Assembly (NCBI GenBank): GCA_013200995.1
Contig: CP053688.1
Span: forward strand, 124,001 to 188,000
Source: Arthrobacter citreus
GTDB taxonomy: Bacteria; Bacillota; Bacilli; Bacillales; Bacillaceae_G
Direction: 5' to 3'
DNA: 64,000 nucleotides
A model generated the notes under the pieces. The model was given only the letters and a program-made list of their open reading frames with translations, was not told the DNA's origin and ran no database searches. The position numbers and the translations under genes are program-made. Shown here piece after piece: positions 26,597 to 34,874 of the stretch (position 1 is its first letter; each line of letters starts with the position of its first letter).

Positions 26597-27079
26597 ATGA
26601 GTGAATTTTCCCATTGGAATGAAGAAGGTAGACCTAAAATGGTCGATATATCAGAAAAAGACATAACAACAAGAGTAGCAATTGCGCAAAGTACAATTTC
26701 AATCTCAAAGGAATTATATGATGCAATTCAAAATGGATTAATTAAAAAAGGTGATCCATTAAATGTTGCTCAAATTGCTGGAATTATGGGAGCTAAAAAA
26801 ACGTCTGACATTATACCGATGTGTCATCCTATTGCACTTTCAGGGACTGACTTTACATTTGAGTATGTAGAAGTACTAAATGGCTATGATTTAATCATTC
26901 GTGCGACAGTTAAATGCAGTGGGAAAACTGGAGTTGAAATGGAGGCACTTACAGCTGTAAGCGTAGCTGGCCTTACGTTTTACGATATGTGTAAAGCCGT
27001 TGATAAGAGTATGGTCATAAAAGATACATTTTTAGTTCAAAAAACTGGTGGTAAAAGCGGCGACTTTTTCCATAAATAA
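26597..27079 (+). CDS. moaC: Cyclic pyranopterin monophosphate synthase MoaC
   Basis: MoaC rearranges the MoaA product into cyclic pyranopterin monophosphate, completing step one of the pathway. All signatures are present: [34 protein letters not shown] with the catalytic [28 protein letters not shown] and the final KSGDF. The gene has an ideal AAGGAGG site and follows mobA by 67 bases. It ends the moeB-moaC run and is followed by a bidirectional terminator. Confidence 0.96.
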   Translation: MSEFSHWNEEGRPKMVDISEKDITTRVAIAQSTISISKELYDAIQNGLIKKGDPLNVAQIAGIMGAKKTSDIIPMCHPIALSGTDFTFEYVEVLNGYDLIIRATVKCSGKTGVEMEALTAVSVAGLTFYDMCKAVDKSMVIKDTFLVQKTGGKSGDFFHK

Positions 27080-27088
27080 GATTGGAAC

Positions 27089-27137
27089 ATAAGCTTAATT
27101 GATTAATAGTGTGTACTATTTAATCAATTAAGTTTTC
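27089..27137. terminator. Bidirectional terminator between moaC and the DUF2294 gene
   Basis: AAGCTTAATTGATTAA pairs with TTAATCAATTAAGTTTT-side sequence (TAATCAATTAAG) around a 12-base loop. On the minus strand it overlaps the last codons of the DUF2294 gene. Confidence 0.75.
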
Positions 27138-27476
27138 CAATTTTTTATCAAAAACAAATACTGAAATGGCAATATCTTCTTCTACTTTCATATCAGAAAA
27201 AAGATTTATAAATTTAGCACCAACGATCTCTTCCAATTTAACTGGATGATTTTTCGCATAAACATCTTGAATCATCTTCGTTCTAGCATTATGTACGATA
27301 TCACGGCCTTCGGAAGATTGCGCGATAAATAGTTCAGTAGGAGTAAGGTTTCCATATAAAGTTGAAACAGCCATATTTTCAACTAAAACTGTATGGATTC
27401 TTTCAGGACCTTTACCAAATAATTCTTTGCGCAGTTTTCGAATATAGTCATTAAATTCATGGATGACTTTAGACAT
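27120..27476 (-). CDS. DUF2294 domain protein (YbcI-like)
   Basis: This 118-residue soluble protein has the DUF2294 signatures GKGPERIHTVLVENMAVSTL, LTPTELFIAQSSEGRDIVHNAR and the late SDMKVEEDIAISVFVF. Its molecular function is unknown. It faces moaC convergently and mobB divergently, so it sits inside the cofactor island but is transcribed separately. From memory, DUF2294 genes are often near formate dehydrogenase or bicarbonate-transport genes in Bacillaceae, so a link to formate/CO2 metabolism is a reasonable guess. Confidence 0.85.
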   Translation of the reverse strand: MSKVIHEFNDYIRKLRKELFGKGPERIHTVLVENMAVSTLYGNLTPTELFIAQSSEGRDIVHNARTKMIQDVYAKNHPVKLEEIVGAKFINLFSDMKVEEDIAISVFVFDKKLENLID

Positions 27477-27585
27477 TACAACTACCCCTTAACTTAATTC
27501 TGTTTTTCTTATCATAAAACAATGATTGGAAAATTTAAAGAAAAATTGAACATTTAGTGAACGTCTAAATGAAGGCATTACTAAA

Positions 27586-27665
27586 TGTTAGTTAATATTG
27601 ATGGGGAAACAATTCCACCATGGGTACACAAATCTAAAATGATTTTTGTATTGATGGTGTTTTTT
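27586..27665 (+). promoter_or_regulatory. Terminator-bearing leader upstream of mobB (leader B)
   Basis: TGTTAGT (27586) is followed 19 bases later by ATTCCACCATG. A hairpin follows: CACCAT pairs with ATGGTG (27654-27659), with an inner ACACAAATC/GATTTTTGT stem, ending in T6. It lies between divergent genes, so it cannot terminate any upstream plus-strand gene. That makes attenuation of the mobB-modB transcript likely. It resembles leader A before fdhA. Confidence 0.55.
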
Positions 27666-27713
27666 CAGTTAGCTTTTTATAATTAGAGTATAAATAAAAA
27701 GGGATTGAGAGCG

Positions 27714-28247
27714 ATGAAAAAGAACTATTCCATTTTGCAAATTGTAGGCTATCAAAACAGTGGGAAAACAACACTGACAGAAAAACTAATTAAAAAGGCA
27801 AAGCACGATGGATTATTAGCTGCTACGATCAAACATCATGGTCATGGTGGTGCACCTGATTTAGAATTAACTAGTAAAGATAGTGTTCGTCACTTGAACT
27901 CCGGAGCGATTGTTTCTAGTGTTGAAGGAGATGGTGTTTTACAATTAAGAACAAATTTAATTAATTGGGATTTAAAAAAGACACTTGAATTATATCGTTT
28001 TTTCTCGACGGATATTATTTTTATTGAAGGTTATAAAAGGGAAAATTATTCAAAAGTAGTATTAATAAGAGATGAGGGTGATCTACATTTACTCGATTCA
28101 TTAACAAATATTAGATGTGTTATTAGCCATGTTGATATTGAAGAGAGTAGATTGAAAGATTATCAATATTTCCATCTTAGTGATGAAGAAAATTACATAG
28201 AGTTTTTGATGAAAGGAATTTTAATCGGTAATTTCATAATTGATTAA
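27714..28247 (+). CDS. mobB: MobB, molybdopterin-guanine dinucleotide biosynthesis GTPase-like protein
   Basis: MobB is a P-loop protein that assists MobA in making MGD. The Walker A motif is GYQNSGKTTLTEKLI (about residues 10-24). IKHHGHGG follows (the conserved KHHGH of the family) and IFIEGYKRENYSKVVLIRD carries the Walker B-like region. The ATG at 27714 is preferred over a TTG nine bases upstream, which would sit on top of the purine-rich ribosome binding site. Length is 177 residues. modB follows after 34 bases. Confidence 0.93.
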   Translation: MKKNYSILQIVGYQNSGKTTLTEKLIKKAKHDGLLAATIKHHGHGGAPDLELTSKDSVRHLNSGAIVSSVEGDGVLQLRTNLINWDLKKTLELYRFFSTDIIFIEGYKRENYSKVVLIRDEGDLHLLDSLTNIRCVISHVDIEESRLKDYQYFHLSDEENYIEFLMKGILIGNFIID

Positions 28248-28281
28248 AATAATATGTTTTGTTTTGAAAAGAGGAGATTAA

Positions 28282-28938
28282 TTGTTAGAAGAGTTTTTAA
28301 TTCCCCTTAAGATATCCCTTAAGGTTACGGTTGTATCAGGGATTCTCGTTATTATTTTAGGGACGATAGCTGGAAGAATTCTCTCTATGAAATCCTTTAA
28401 AGGTAAGACACTATTAGAAACTATTCTAATGTTACCTTTAGTTCTGCCACCTACAGTTGTAGGATTTTTACTATTAGTCATTTTCGGAAGACAAAGCTTC
28501 CTTGGAAAAATGATAGAATGGTTCTTTAAACAACCAATTGTATTTACATGGTGGGCAGCTGTAATTGCTTCAATTATTGTAGCGTTTCCGCTAATGTATC
28601 AGTCTGCTAAAACCGGCTTTCAAGGTGTCGATAATGAAATTGAAGAGGCGGCTCGAGTGTGCGGTGCAAGTGAATGGAAAGTATTTTTCTTTATTTCAAT
28701 ACCGCTTTCATTCAAAGCCATTATTTCAGGAAGTATTTTAAGCGTTGCGAGAGTACTAGGTGAGTTTGGTGCTACACTCATGTTTGCAGGAAACATACCA
28801 GGAAAAACACAAACTGTCCCAACAGCAATTTATTTAGCAATAGATTCCGGAAATATGAAAATGGCTTGGCTATGGGTACTATCAATGGTGTTAATTTCGT
28901 TTATCATGCTATTAGTTGTACAGTTGAAACAGAAATGA
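28282..28938 (+). CDS. modB: Molybdate ABC transporter permease ModB
   Basis: This is the membrane subunit of a molybdate importer. It has five hydrophobic helices in 218 residues and the binding-protein-dependent permease EAA loop (EEAARVCGASEWKVFFFISIP). The molybdate-type signatures TILMLPLVLPPTVVGF-like ETILMLPLVLPPTVVG and VLGEFGATLMFAGNIPGKTQ are present. The start is TTG, six bases after GAGGAG. The binding protein ModA and ATPase ModC, normally adjacent, are absent from the window, so it must use subunits encoded elsewhere or be an incomplete system. Confidence 0.92.
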   Translation: MLEEFLIPLKISLKVTVVSGILVIILGTIAGRILSMKSFKGKTLLETILMLPLVLPPTVVGFLLLVIFGRQSFLGKMIEWFFKQPIVFTWWAAVIASIIVAFPLMYQSAKTGFQGVDNEIEEAARVCGASEWKVFFFISIPLSFKAIISGSILSVARVLGEFGATLMFAGNIPGKTQTVPTAIYLAIDSGNMKMAWLWVLSMVLISFIMLLVVQLKQK

Positions 28939-29102
28939 TTTATACTCAATAAAGCTTATAAGGATTATTTTTCCTAAGTAGTATATAATGCTTTGAGTAG
29001 GTTGTTTTCCCTTATTATTCCAAATGTAGATTCAACAAAGACGAATACATAAAAAAGACAGAGCTTTACCATTAGAAACCTTAAAAGGAGATGATGGAAC
29101 TT

Positions 29103-29750
29103 ATGACAAATAAAATTGAATTAGTTAACCTTGCAGTAGCGTTACCAAGTAAAATGCAATACGGCGAAAATAAAGAAATGATAACAGGGATCTGTAAAGA
29201 AGGCATTGAAGAAGTTTATTTAACGAAAGATGGCTTTAAAGGTGACGGAGTAGCAGATTTAAAACATCACGGTGGACCAGACCGAGCTGTCTGTGTATAT
29301 TCATATGAACACTATTCTCTTTGGGAAAAAGAGTTTAATGTAAAACTACCACTTTCAGCATTCGGAGAAAATATCACGGTCACTAATATGCTAGAAAAGG
29401 ATGTATGCATTGGAGATGTCTACCAAATTGGTGATACAATCATTCAAATTACACAAAGTAGAATCCCTTGTGACACAATAACAAGAAGAACAAACGTCGC
29501 ACTTAAGAGAATCGTAGAAACAGGTTTTACAGGCTATTTATGCCGAGTATTAAAAGAAGGTACGATTAGAAAAGATTCAAAAATAGAATTAATTGAGAGA
29601 CAAGAAAATAGAATTTCAGTTTTATATTGTAATGAGATCTATTTCCATAATCCTAAAAATGTTGAAGGAATTAAAGCTATATTAGCGGTTCCTGAGCTAG
29701 CTGAGGATTGGAGAAATAGATTGAATAAGCGATTAGAGAGTTTAGTTTAA
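29103..29750 (+). CDS. MOSC domain protein (YiiM-like)
   Basis: MOSC proteins bind molybdenum cofactor or deliver sulfur to metal centres; YiiM-type members take part in reducing N-hydroxylated compounds. The core LTKDGFKGDGVADLKHHGGPD and RAVCVYSYEHYSLWEKE, then FGENITVTN and the conserved Cys in QSRIPCDTI, define the family. A C-terminal helical extension (about 165-215) is the 3-alpha domain. ATG 29103 is chosen; two earlier ATGs directly abut AAGGAG. The position at the end of the cofactor island supports a Moco-related role. Confidence 0.9.
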   Translation: MTNKIELVNLAVALPSKMQYGENKEMITGICKEGIEEVYLTKDGFKGDGVADLKHHGGPDRAVCVYSYEHYSLWEKEFNVKLPLSAFGENITVTNMLEKDVCIGDVYQIGDTIIQITQSRIPCDTITRRTNVALKRIVETGFTGYLCRVLKEGTIRKDSKIELIERQENRISVLYCNEIYFHNPKNVEGIKAILAVPELAEDWRNRLNKRLESLV

Positions 29751-29763
29751 TAGTTATCAAGTA

Positions 29764-30281
29764 GAGGATGTCCTATTGGGCATTCTTTTTTTATAAGCAT
29801 CACATAAAAGAAGAGTAGAAAAGTCGGGTGAAATGAAAATAGAGAAACTGCAAAAAAAGTTGATGAAAAGTGCAAATAAATCGGTGTGTTGTGCAAATAA
29901 GAAATCTAAAGCTGCAAATAAAGTATAAACTGCAAATGAAATCAGTGAAACTGCAATTAAAATTAACGAAACTGCAAATAAAGTCTTTAGAATCCTTAAT
30001 GTTATAGAATATTACCTATACGGGTTGGGGTATTTCGAATGAATAATCGTCTAAAACTGGATGCTTACAAATAGAAGATTAGTAAGTTAGCTCAAATTCT
30101 TACTAAACTGATTAAAAAGTGAAAGAAAACAACTGATTTTTTTAAAATAGTGATGATAAAATCAACTATAAATGCAAAATCCCACTAAGATACCCCGCAT
30201 TTTAGCTACTAGAGCCATGATAAATAAAAGGAGTCCCATGTGTCAGTTATCCTTACTATAAGGACAGCCTCTATTTTTGTT
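29764..30281 (+). repeat. Dispersed intergenic repeat element, copy B
   Basis: This is the largest copy and fills most of the 615-base gap after the MOSC gene. It opens with the terminator hairpin GAGGATGTCC/GGGCATTC plus T7, 13 bases after the MOSC stop. Seven (C/G)TGCAA(A/T)(T/A)(A/G)A units follow, spaced 18 to 22 bases and mostly 21 (29849-29990). Next come TATACGGGTTGGGGTAT and a tail with AAACTGATTAAAAAGTGA, ATCAACTATAAAT and CACTAAGATACCCC. It ends with the hairpin-forming GTCAGTT...AAGGACAGCCTC and T run. One frame through the array stays open, reading LQIK-like heptads, but it has no start signals. Confidence 0.8.
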
Positions 30282-30365
30282 CTCTTTAGATTAAAAATGT
30301 AGAATATAATAGATTATAAGCATCCCATCCAACTCATGCGTTACTTGGATAAGAAAACAAGCTAG

Positions 30366-30878
30366 TTAAAACACCTGCTCTTTAACTAGGCTTTGTTCTA
30401 ACTCATCTTTTTGTCGCAAGTGATGACGAAAATGCATAAAAACTAGTTCATACCATTCCTTTGCATTCAGCCAACCGAACCCTCCATGTTTGACTTTGTA
30501 ATTTGGATTTATATTATTCACTTTCGATTCCCATTGGCTTAACCTTAAAATTACTTGATCCATTCTATTGATCAGTACCTCATTGCTATCTGAATTATTA
30601 GGTGGGGTATTTAGTTCATCCGGCAATTTAATTTTAATTGGTGGGAACCCACCGATCTTATATAAATGTTCACCAAACTCTGTTTTCCCAAGATGTTGTT
30701 CTTCGTTTAAGGTGGCACAAGTTTCCATATCATCTAGATATTCATTGGCAACAACGATTAAATGATCATACATTTGTCCAATTGACCAAACCGATTCTTC
30801 AGATTTAAATCTTAGCTGTTCCATAGAGTATTTTTGAAGTTCGTTTTTGTATGTAATAATTAGATTAATCTCACTCAA
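30366..30878 (-). CDS. DinB-like superfamily protein
   Basis: This 170-residue four-helix-bundle protein has the DinB/YfiT pattern. An N-terminal ESVWSIGQMYDHLIVVANEYL carries the first metal-binding His, and the C-terminal WYELVFMHFRHHLRQKDEL carries the HxxHH-type motif that would bind a divalent metal. Family members include bacillithiol-dependent transferases and DNA-damage-induced proteins; the substrate here is unknown. A GGAGG site precedes the ATG. It is monocistronic. Confidence 0.85.
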   Translation of the reverse strand: MSEINLIITYKNELQKYSMEQLRFKSEESVWSIGQMYDHLIVVANEYLDDMETCATLNEEQHLGKTEFGEHLYKIGGFPPIKIKLPDELNTPPNNSDSNEVLINRMDQVILRLSQWESKVNNINPNYKVKHGGFGWLNAKEWYELVFMHFRHHLRQKDELEQSLVKEQVF

Positions 30879-31033
30879 TTTGATTCCTCCTTAAAAACTA
30901 TTCCAAAGTAGATATATTTTCGTACTTGTAACTAAACATTCAATATATGAATACAAATACCTTCTTTAATAGACATTATAAAATCATCTCTAAATAGAAA
31001 AAAGAATAGCTCTATTTAGACCAACAAAGTAAA

Positions 31034-31082
31034 TAGAGGCCGTCTATTTGTCAGTTACGCTGACTATTAGGACGGCCTCATT
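31034..31082. terminator. Bidirectional terminator, related to the repeat-element tail
   Basis: GAGGCCGTC pairs with GACGGCCTC around an inner GTCAGT/ACTGAC-like stem. It ends the pentapeptide-repeat gene on the minus strand. The sequence resembles the terminal hairpins of repeat copies A and B. Confidence 0.8.
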
Positions 31083-31106
31083 TTGTACAAATTTAAAAAT
31101 GCTTTA

Positions 31107-31742
31107 CTAATCTTTAATTTTTAATCCCATTAATGCTGCGAATTGAACTGCTTGATTAGAAGAAACTGTACAGCCATGTAAATTATTTATTGAAACTGTT
31201 AATTCATTAAATGTAGAAGAACTAATATCAATCCCTTTAAGAGAAGTTTGATCAAAGTTTACTCCATCAATATTACATTTATTAAAATCAATTTTTTTGA
31301 ATTTACAATCATAAAAATCAGTACTTTTTAAAATAGAATCATGAAAAATTACCTTTTCTAGTTTTGAATTCCCAAATATAGATAAATTTAAAACAGAGTT
31401 GTCAAACTGGACATTCCCAAGGCTAGATTCAGTAAAATTTGCACCTACTAACTTACAATTCTTAAAGGTAACTTTATGAATGGAAGCATTGGTCATATTG
31501 CAATTTGACAGATCACAGTTTTCAAAATATACATCTGACATACTTATATTTCTAAAATCTGTATTGGTGAATTTACTATTCTTGATGACCATTTTATATA
31601 AATAAACTCTATCTACGGATTCGTTTTCAAAAATAGACCCAGTGATTTCACACATCCCCAATTCCGGGTCTTCTTCATAAAAAATATCATGAAAATTTCT
31701 AGATTGTAATTCTTTAGGAATATTAGGTGTATCGATTTTCAT
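31107..31742 (-). CDS. Pentapeptide-repeat protein
   Basis: The 211-residue chain is nearly all pentapeptide repeats of the A(D/N)(L/F)xx type (about residues 40-185: FTNTDFRNISMSDVYFENCD, LVGANFTESSLGNVQFDNSV, FKKIDFNKCNIDGVNF). It should fold into a right-handed quadrilateral beta-helix. The C-terminal AVQFAALMGLKI resembles the dimerisation tail of Qnr/MfpA-like proteins, so a DNA-mimic role protecting gyrase is possible, but many such proteins have no known function. The gene is alone, with a hairpin terminator after it. Confidence 0.85.
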   Translation of the reverse strand: MKIDTPNIPKELQSRNFHDIFYEEDPELGMCEITGSIFENESVDRVYLYKMVIKNSKFTNTDFRNISMSDVYFENCDLSNCNMTNASIHKVTFKNCKLVGANFTESSLGNVQFDNSVLNLSIFGNSKLEKVIFHDSILKSTDFYDCKFKKIDFNKCNIDGVNFDQTSLKGIDISSSTFNELTVSINNLHGCTVSSNQAVQFAALMGLKIKD

Positions 31743-32029
31743 TGTATATACCTCACTTTAAACAATTAGGATGAAACTAAATCGAGCAGAATATTTACAC
31801 ATAACTATAAACAATTTTAAGCTTTAAAAAAAGACTTTTAATTTTCTAAGATTTGTGTCAAAAAAACTAGTATTTATTTGACAGTAATTATTAATTTTAA
31901 AATGAAAAGTCACTTTCGTTATTATTTAAATATCAAATGAGTATGTATTTTCGAATTGCTTTTAGCTTAGGTAAGAAACAAATCTGCACGATTAACTAGG
32001 CTTTGGTTAAGTAGATTGTGATTTTCTTA

Positions 32030-32275
32030 TATAGCTACCATGAATTGCTCCAAGGTAGTTTTTGGATGCAACTACTGAATGTGCGGCTTCAGTTAAGGCT
32101 GATTTTAAATACTTATTGCTTTTTTGATTTAGTTGATTTCCTTTTACCAGCACTTTCATTATGTCCTGGAACTAATGCTGCCCAGGAACATAATCGGGTC
32201 AGTTTTTCGTCCAGGAACAGCTTTCATATGTTGCGCATTGACGACAAAAAACTCTAATTCTTCAGCTTCAATCAA
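32030..32275 (-). pseudogene. IS110-family transposase remnant
   Basis: The minus strand encodes two pieces of an IS110-type transposase. First comes LIEAEELEFFVVNAQHMK and AVPGRKTD, from the N-terminal DEDD domain. Directly fused after a large internal deletion comes CSWAALVPGHNESAGKRKST KSKK, which then needs a two-base correction to continue as NKYLKSALTEAAHSVVASKN YLGA (Tnp IS110 C-terminal domain with its catalytic Ser region). It is deleted and frameshifted, so it cannot be active. The rest of the 680-base gap (31743-32427) is AT-rich with nothing else recognised. Confidence 0.85.
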
Positions 32276-32427
32276 ATTAATAGCTTTTTATTTTGACTTT
32301 CTTAGACTTAAAAGTTGATTTTAATTATCGTAACGATCATTTTACTTCCAATATATGTTAACGTATAATTGTTGAAAAGTGAGAATAATAGAGCATTTGA
32401 AAACTGAGTTTGTATAGGAGGTTTAAA

Positions 32428-33354
32428 ATGATAGAACAAGTTACGGTTATGGCAAACGCCGCCTACCCATTGGAAGGGATTTTGACATTGCCAGATTCTC
32501 ATACTGAAAAAGTCCCAGCAGTTGTATTTGTACACGGTTCCGGTGCTTTAGATAAAGATGAAACCGTTGGTGCCAACAAACTATTTCGAGACCTTGCGGA
32601 TGGACTTGCAAATCAGGGAATTGCATCGATTCGGTATGACAAACGAACCTTCGCCCATGGTAAGCAGATGGTTCAAGAACTTGGTGGTAAACTTTCCGTC
32701 AAAGAAGAGGTCATAGAGGACGCGATTGAGGCTGTCGATATGCTAAAAAAAGATCCACGTGTGGATGCAAATCGTATTTTCATAATTGGACACAGTTTAG
32801 GAGGAACACTTGCTCCTAGAATCGAAGCTGAAGGCGGTGAATTGGCAGGATTAATAATCTTAGCCGGCACTTCTCGAACGCTTGAAGAAGTCATCCTAAA
32901 CCAAAATGAGGATTCCATAAAGCAGCTTGAAGCATCTCAACAAGAGGTAGCCTTAAAGCAAGTAAAAGAACTACAAAACATGTTTAATTCTATATCTGAC
33001 ATGACGGATGAGATTGCGCAGCAGACTATTTTGTTCGGTTCTGTTTACGCTTGGTATTTTAAAGAGATGAATCAACATCCTACTAAGGACTATTTATCGC
33101 AAAGCAAAAAATCGATTTTCGTCGTTCAAGGTGATAAAGATGTACAAGTTTCTGTCGAAAAAGATTTCAATCTATATCGTGAAATGCTAAAATACCACCC
33201 CGATGCCACATTCAAACTCTATCCCGGTTTGAACCATCTGTTTATGAAAGCTGTTTTCGGTACGTTGAAAGACATTTGGAAGGAATATAATATTCCTCAA
33301 TCTGTGGACAGGAATGTTTTAGAAGATATAGCAAAATGGATCTTGTCAAAATAA
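32428..33354 (+). CDS. Alpha/beta hydrolase (serine esterase/aminopeptidase type)
   Basis: The 308-residue cytosolic hydrolase carries an oxyanion motif VHGSGALDKDE, a nucleophile elbow GHSLGG, an acid residue in GDKDVQVS and a catalytic His in GLNHLFM. This order and the insert between strand 6 and the acid match the S9-like/BAAT hydrolases (serine aminopeptidase, S33 type). The start at 32428 has an ideal AGGAGG site; an in-frame ATG 18 bases earlier does not. The substrate is unknown. It stands alone, followed by a terminator. Confidence 0.88.
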   Translation: MIEQVTVMANAAYPLEGILTLPDSHTEKVPAVVFVHGSGALDKDETVGANKLFRDLADGLANQGIASIRYDKRTFAHGKQMVQELGGKLSVKEEVIEDAIEAVDMLKKDPRVDANRIFIIGHSLGGTLAPRIEAEGGELAGLIILAGTSRTLEEVILNQNEDSIKQLEASQQEVALKQVKELQNMFNSISDMTDEIAQQTILFGSVYAWYFKEMNQHPTKDYLSQSKKSIFVVQGDKDVQVSVEKDFNLYREMLKYHPDATFKLYPGLNHLFMKAVFGTLKDIWKEYNIPQSVDRNVLEDIAKWILSK

Positions 33355-33418
33355 CCAAAATCAAAAGGTGCTAATTCTTAATTTTGTACTTACGAAGAGC
33401 ATTAGTTTAACAAATATT

Positions 33419-33444
33419 GACTATTTCGGTAGTCTTTTTTTTTG
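33419..33444 (+). terminator. Terminator after the alpha/beta hydrolase gene
   Basis: GACTATT and GGTAGTC form a 7-bp stem with a tight TC loop, followed by T9. Confidence 0.75.
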
Positions 33445-33519
33445 TACTATCGAGTAGTTTAGTTGTAGAAGTTTTGATGGAAAAAAAGGATAAAATAACG
33501 TTAAAGAGGTGACTAATTA

Positions 33520-34158
33520 GTGATTATATGCTTTGAAGGTGCAAGTGCAGTAGGGAAAACAACAACTTCTAATGAAATTTCCAAAAGCACTAATACATAT
33601 GTAAGTCCAGAAGTTAACCTCTTATTTAATCGACCAAAAGCAGAATCTAACATATGGTATTTGGAACGACAAGTTGTACGGTGGCAGATCGCTAAAGAGA
33701 AAAGTATATATTATGATACAGTAATCCTTGATGGGGATATTTTTCAGCCATTAAGTTATAATTGGTGTTTTGATTTTAAAGTATTTAATCAAAGTCTAGA
33801 TTTTATTGCCGATTTTTACCGAACTGAAATAAAAAATGGAAGAATTGGTTTTCCAGATAAATATTTTTATTTATATACTGACACACATAGTTTGAGGTAT
33901 CGCAAAGATAATGATACTACAAGACAGAGAAGGAATTTCGATAAACATATAGAGATTGCGAAGCCACATCAACGCTTTTATGAAGCCCTTAACAATTTTG
34001 TACCTGATTATGTTCATATGATTGAGGCAAAAAATATTGAAGAAACTATAACTTCTATAACAACAAATTTGACTTCTGCATCATCAAGTTTAGATATCTC
34101 ATATTCATTGGAATTTCTTGATTGTATTGTAAGTTGGCTAAGGAAAAACAAGGCTTAG
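33520..34158 (+). CDS. P-loop nucleotide kinase-like protein
   Basis: The 212-residue protein starts with IICFEGASAVGKTTTSNEIS, a Walker A motif at residues 7-15. A Walker B-like VILDGDIFQ follows near 68-75, and a lid-like basic stretch (RYRKDNDTTRQRRNFDKH) near 128-145. This is the layout of small-molecule or nucleoside kinases (AAA_28/zeta-toxin/thymidylate-kinase-like). The phosphate acceptor is unknown. It starts with GTG, eight bases after GAGGTG. It is a stand-alone gene in an accessory stretch. Confidence 0.75.
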   Translation: MIICFEGASAVGKTTTSNEISKSTNTYVSPEVNLLFNRPKAESNIWYLERQVVRWQIAKEKSIYYDTVILDGDIFQPLSYNWCFDFKVFNQSLDFIADFYRTEIKNGRIGFPDKYFYLYTDTHSLRYRKDNDTTRQRRNFDKHIEIAKPHQRFYEALNNFVPDYVHMIEAKNIEETITSITTNLTSASSSLDISYSLEFLDCIVSWLRKNKA

Positions 34159-34312
34159 TCAATTACTTCTTATTCAAAAGCATTGCAATAGTTGAACAAC
34201 TCCTTGAAATAACAAAATTCTCGAAAACAGAAAAAATAAATAATGTAATTACAGAGGTAGGGCTACTATCTTGGAATAGGTGTGTTCTTTTTATGCTTAA
34301 ATAGTACAACAT

Positions 34313-34337
34313 GAGTTGCTTTGGCACCTCTTTTTTT
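34313..34337 (+). terminator. Terminator after the P-loop kinase gene
   Basis: GAGTTGC and GCACCTC form a stem with one mismatch around TTTG, followed by T7. It is 155 bases beyond the stop; the interval holds no supported gene. Confidence 0.6.
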
Positions 34338-34471
34338 ATTCGCCAAAATAACCATTTAATTTAAAGACGAATGATATAATTATATGGATAAATTTAGTAA
34401 AGTAATTTAATGATTGAACAGAATAAAAAGATAATTCTTTTTGGAAACCAGATTATTGAGGAGGGGATTTA

Positions 34472-34846
34472 ATGGCAATTAAGCTCTGTCCCATGTGTGG
34501 TAATGAGAATAAGTGCTCAAGTGGGATGACTTGTTGGTGTAATGATGAGTATTTCCCAAGAGAGATCTTTAATCAGATATCATCAGATGAGGTAAGAAAA
34601 TCTTGTATATGTAAGTCCTGTTTAGATAAGTACAAAGAAGATAATAGAATAGAAGACATAAAACCTGCTGATATCGGACCTATGGTCTTTGGTCGTAAAA
34701 AAGAACCTAAACAAGAAGGTGAAATATGTTACTGCTATGAGAAGTTTAAAGATAATCTTAAACCAGGAACAGTAACTAAGTGCTTCAAAGAGAAATGTGC
34801 TAATTACCTAAGTTGCACCTCGATCTATTTAGGAAAATTAGAATAG
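34472..34846 (+). CDS. Cysteine-rich CWC family protein
   Basis: The 124-residue protein begins with the CWC-family zinc-ribbon-like pattern CPMCGNENKCSSGMTCWCND and continues with CICKSCLDKY. A C-terminal extension adds more cysteines (CYCYEKF, CFKEKCANYLSC), for 15 or so in total, so it probably binds metal. The function of the CWC family is unknown. It is preceded by GAGGAGGGG. The next gene, a colicin-immunity-like protein, begins 28 bases later, suggesting an operon. Confidence 0.82.
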   Translation: MAIKLCPMCGNENKCSSGMTCWCNDEYFPREIFNQISSDEVRKSCICKSCLDKYKEDNRIEDIKPADIGPMVFGRKKEPKQEGEICYCYEKFKDNLKPGTVTKCFKEKCANYLSCTSIYLGKLE

Positions 34847-34874
34847 TTTTTTATTAAAAAAGTGGTGTGATTCT

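Noticed and set aside
32018..32318. Two overlapping plus-strand ORFs of 60-79 codons
   Set aside because: They are antisense to the IS110 transposase remnant, which explains the sequence on the minus strand.
34122..34304. 60-codon frame after the P-loop kinase gene
   Set aside because: It overlaps the end of the kinase gene, has no ribosome binding site and no family likeness.
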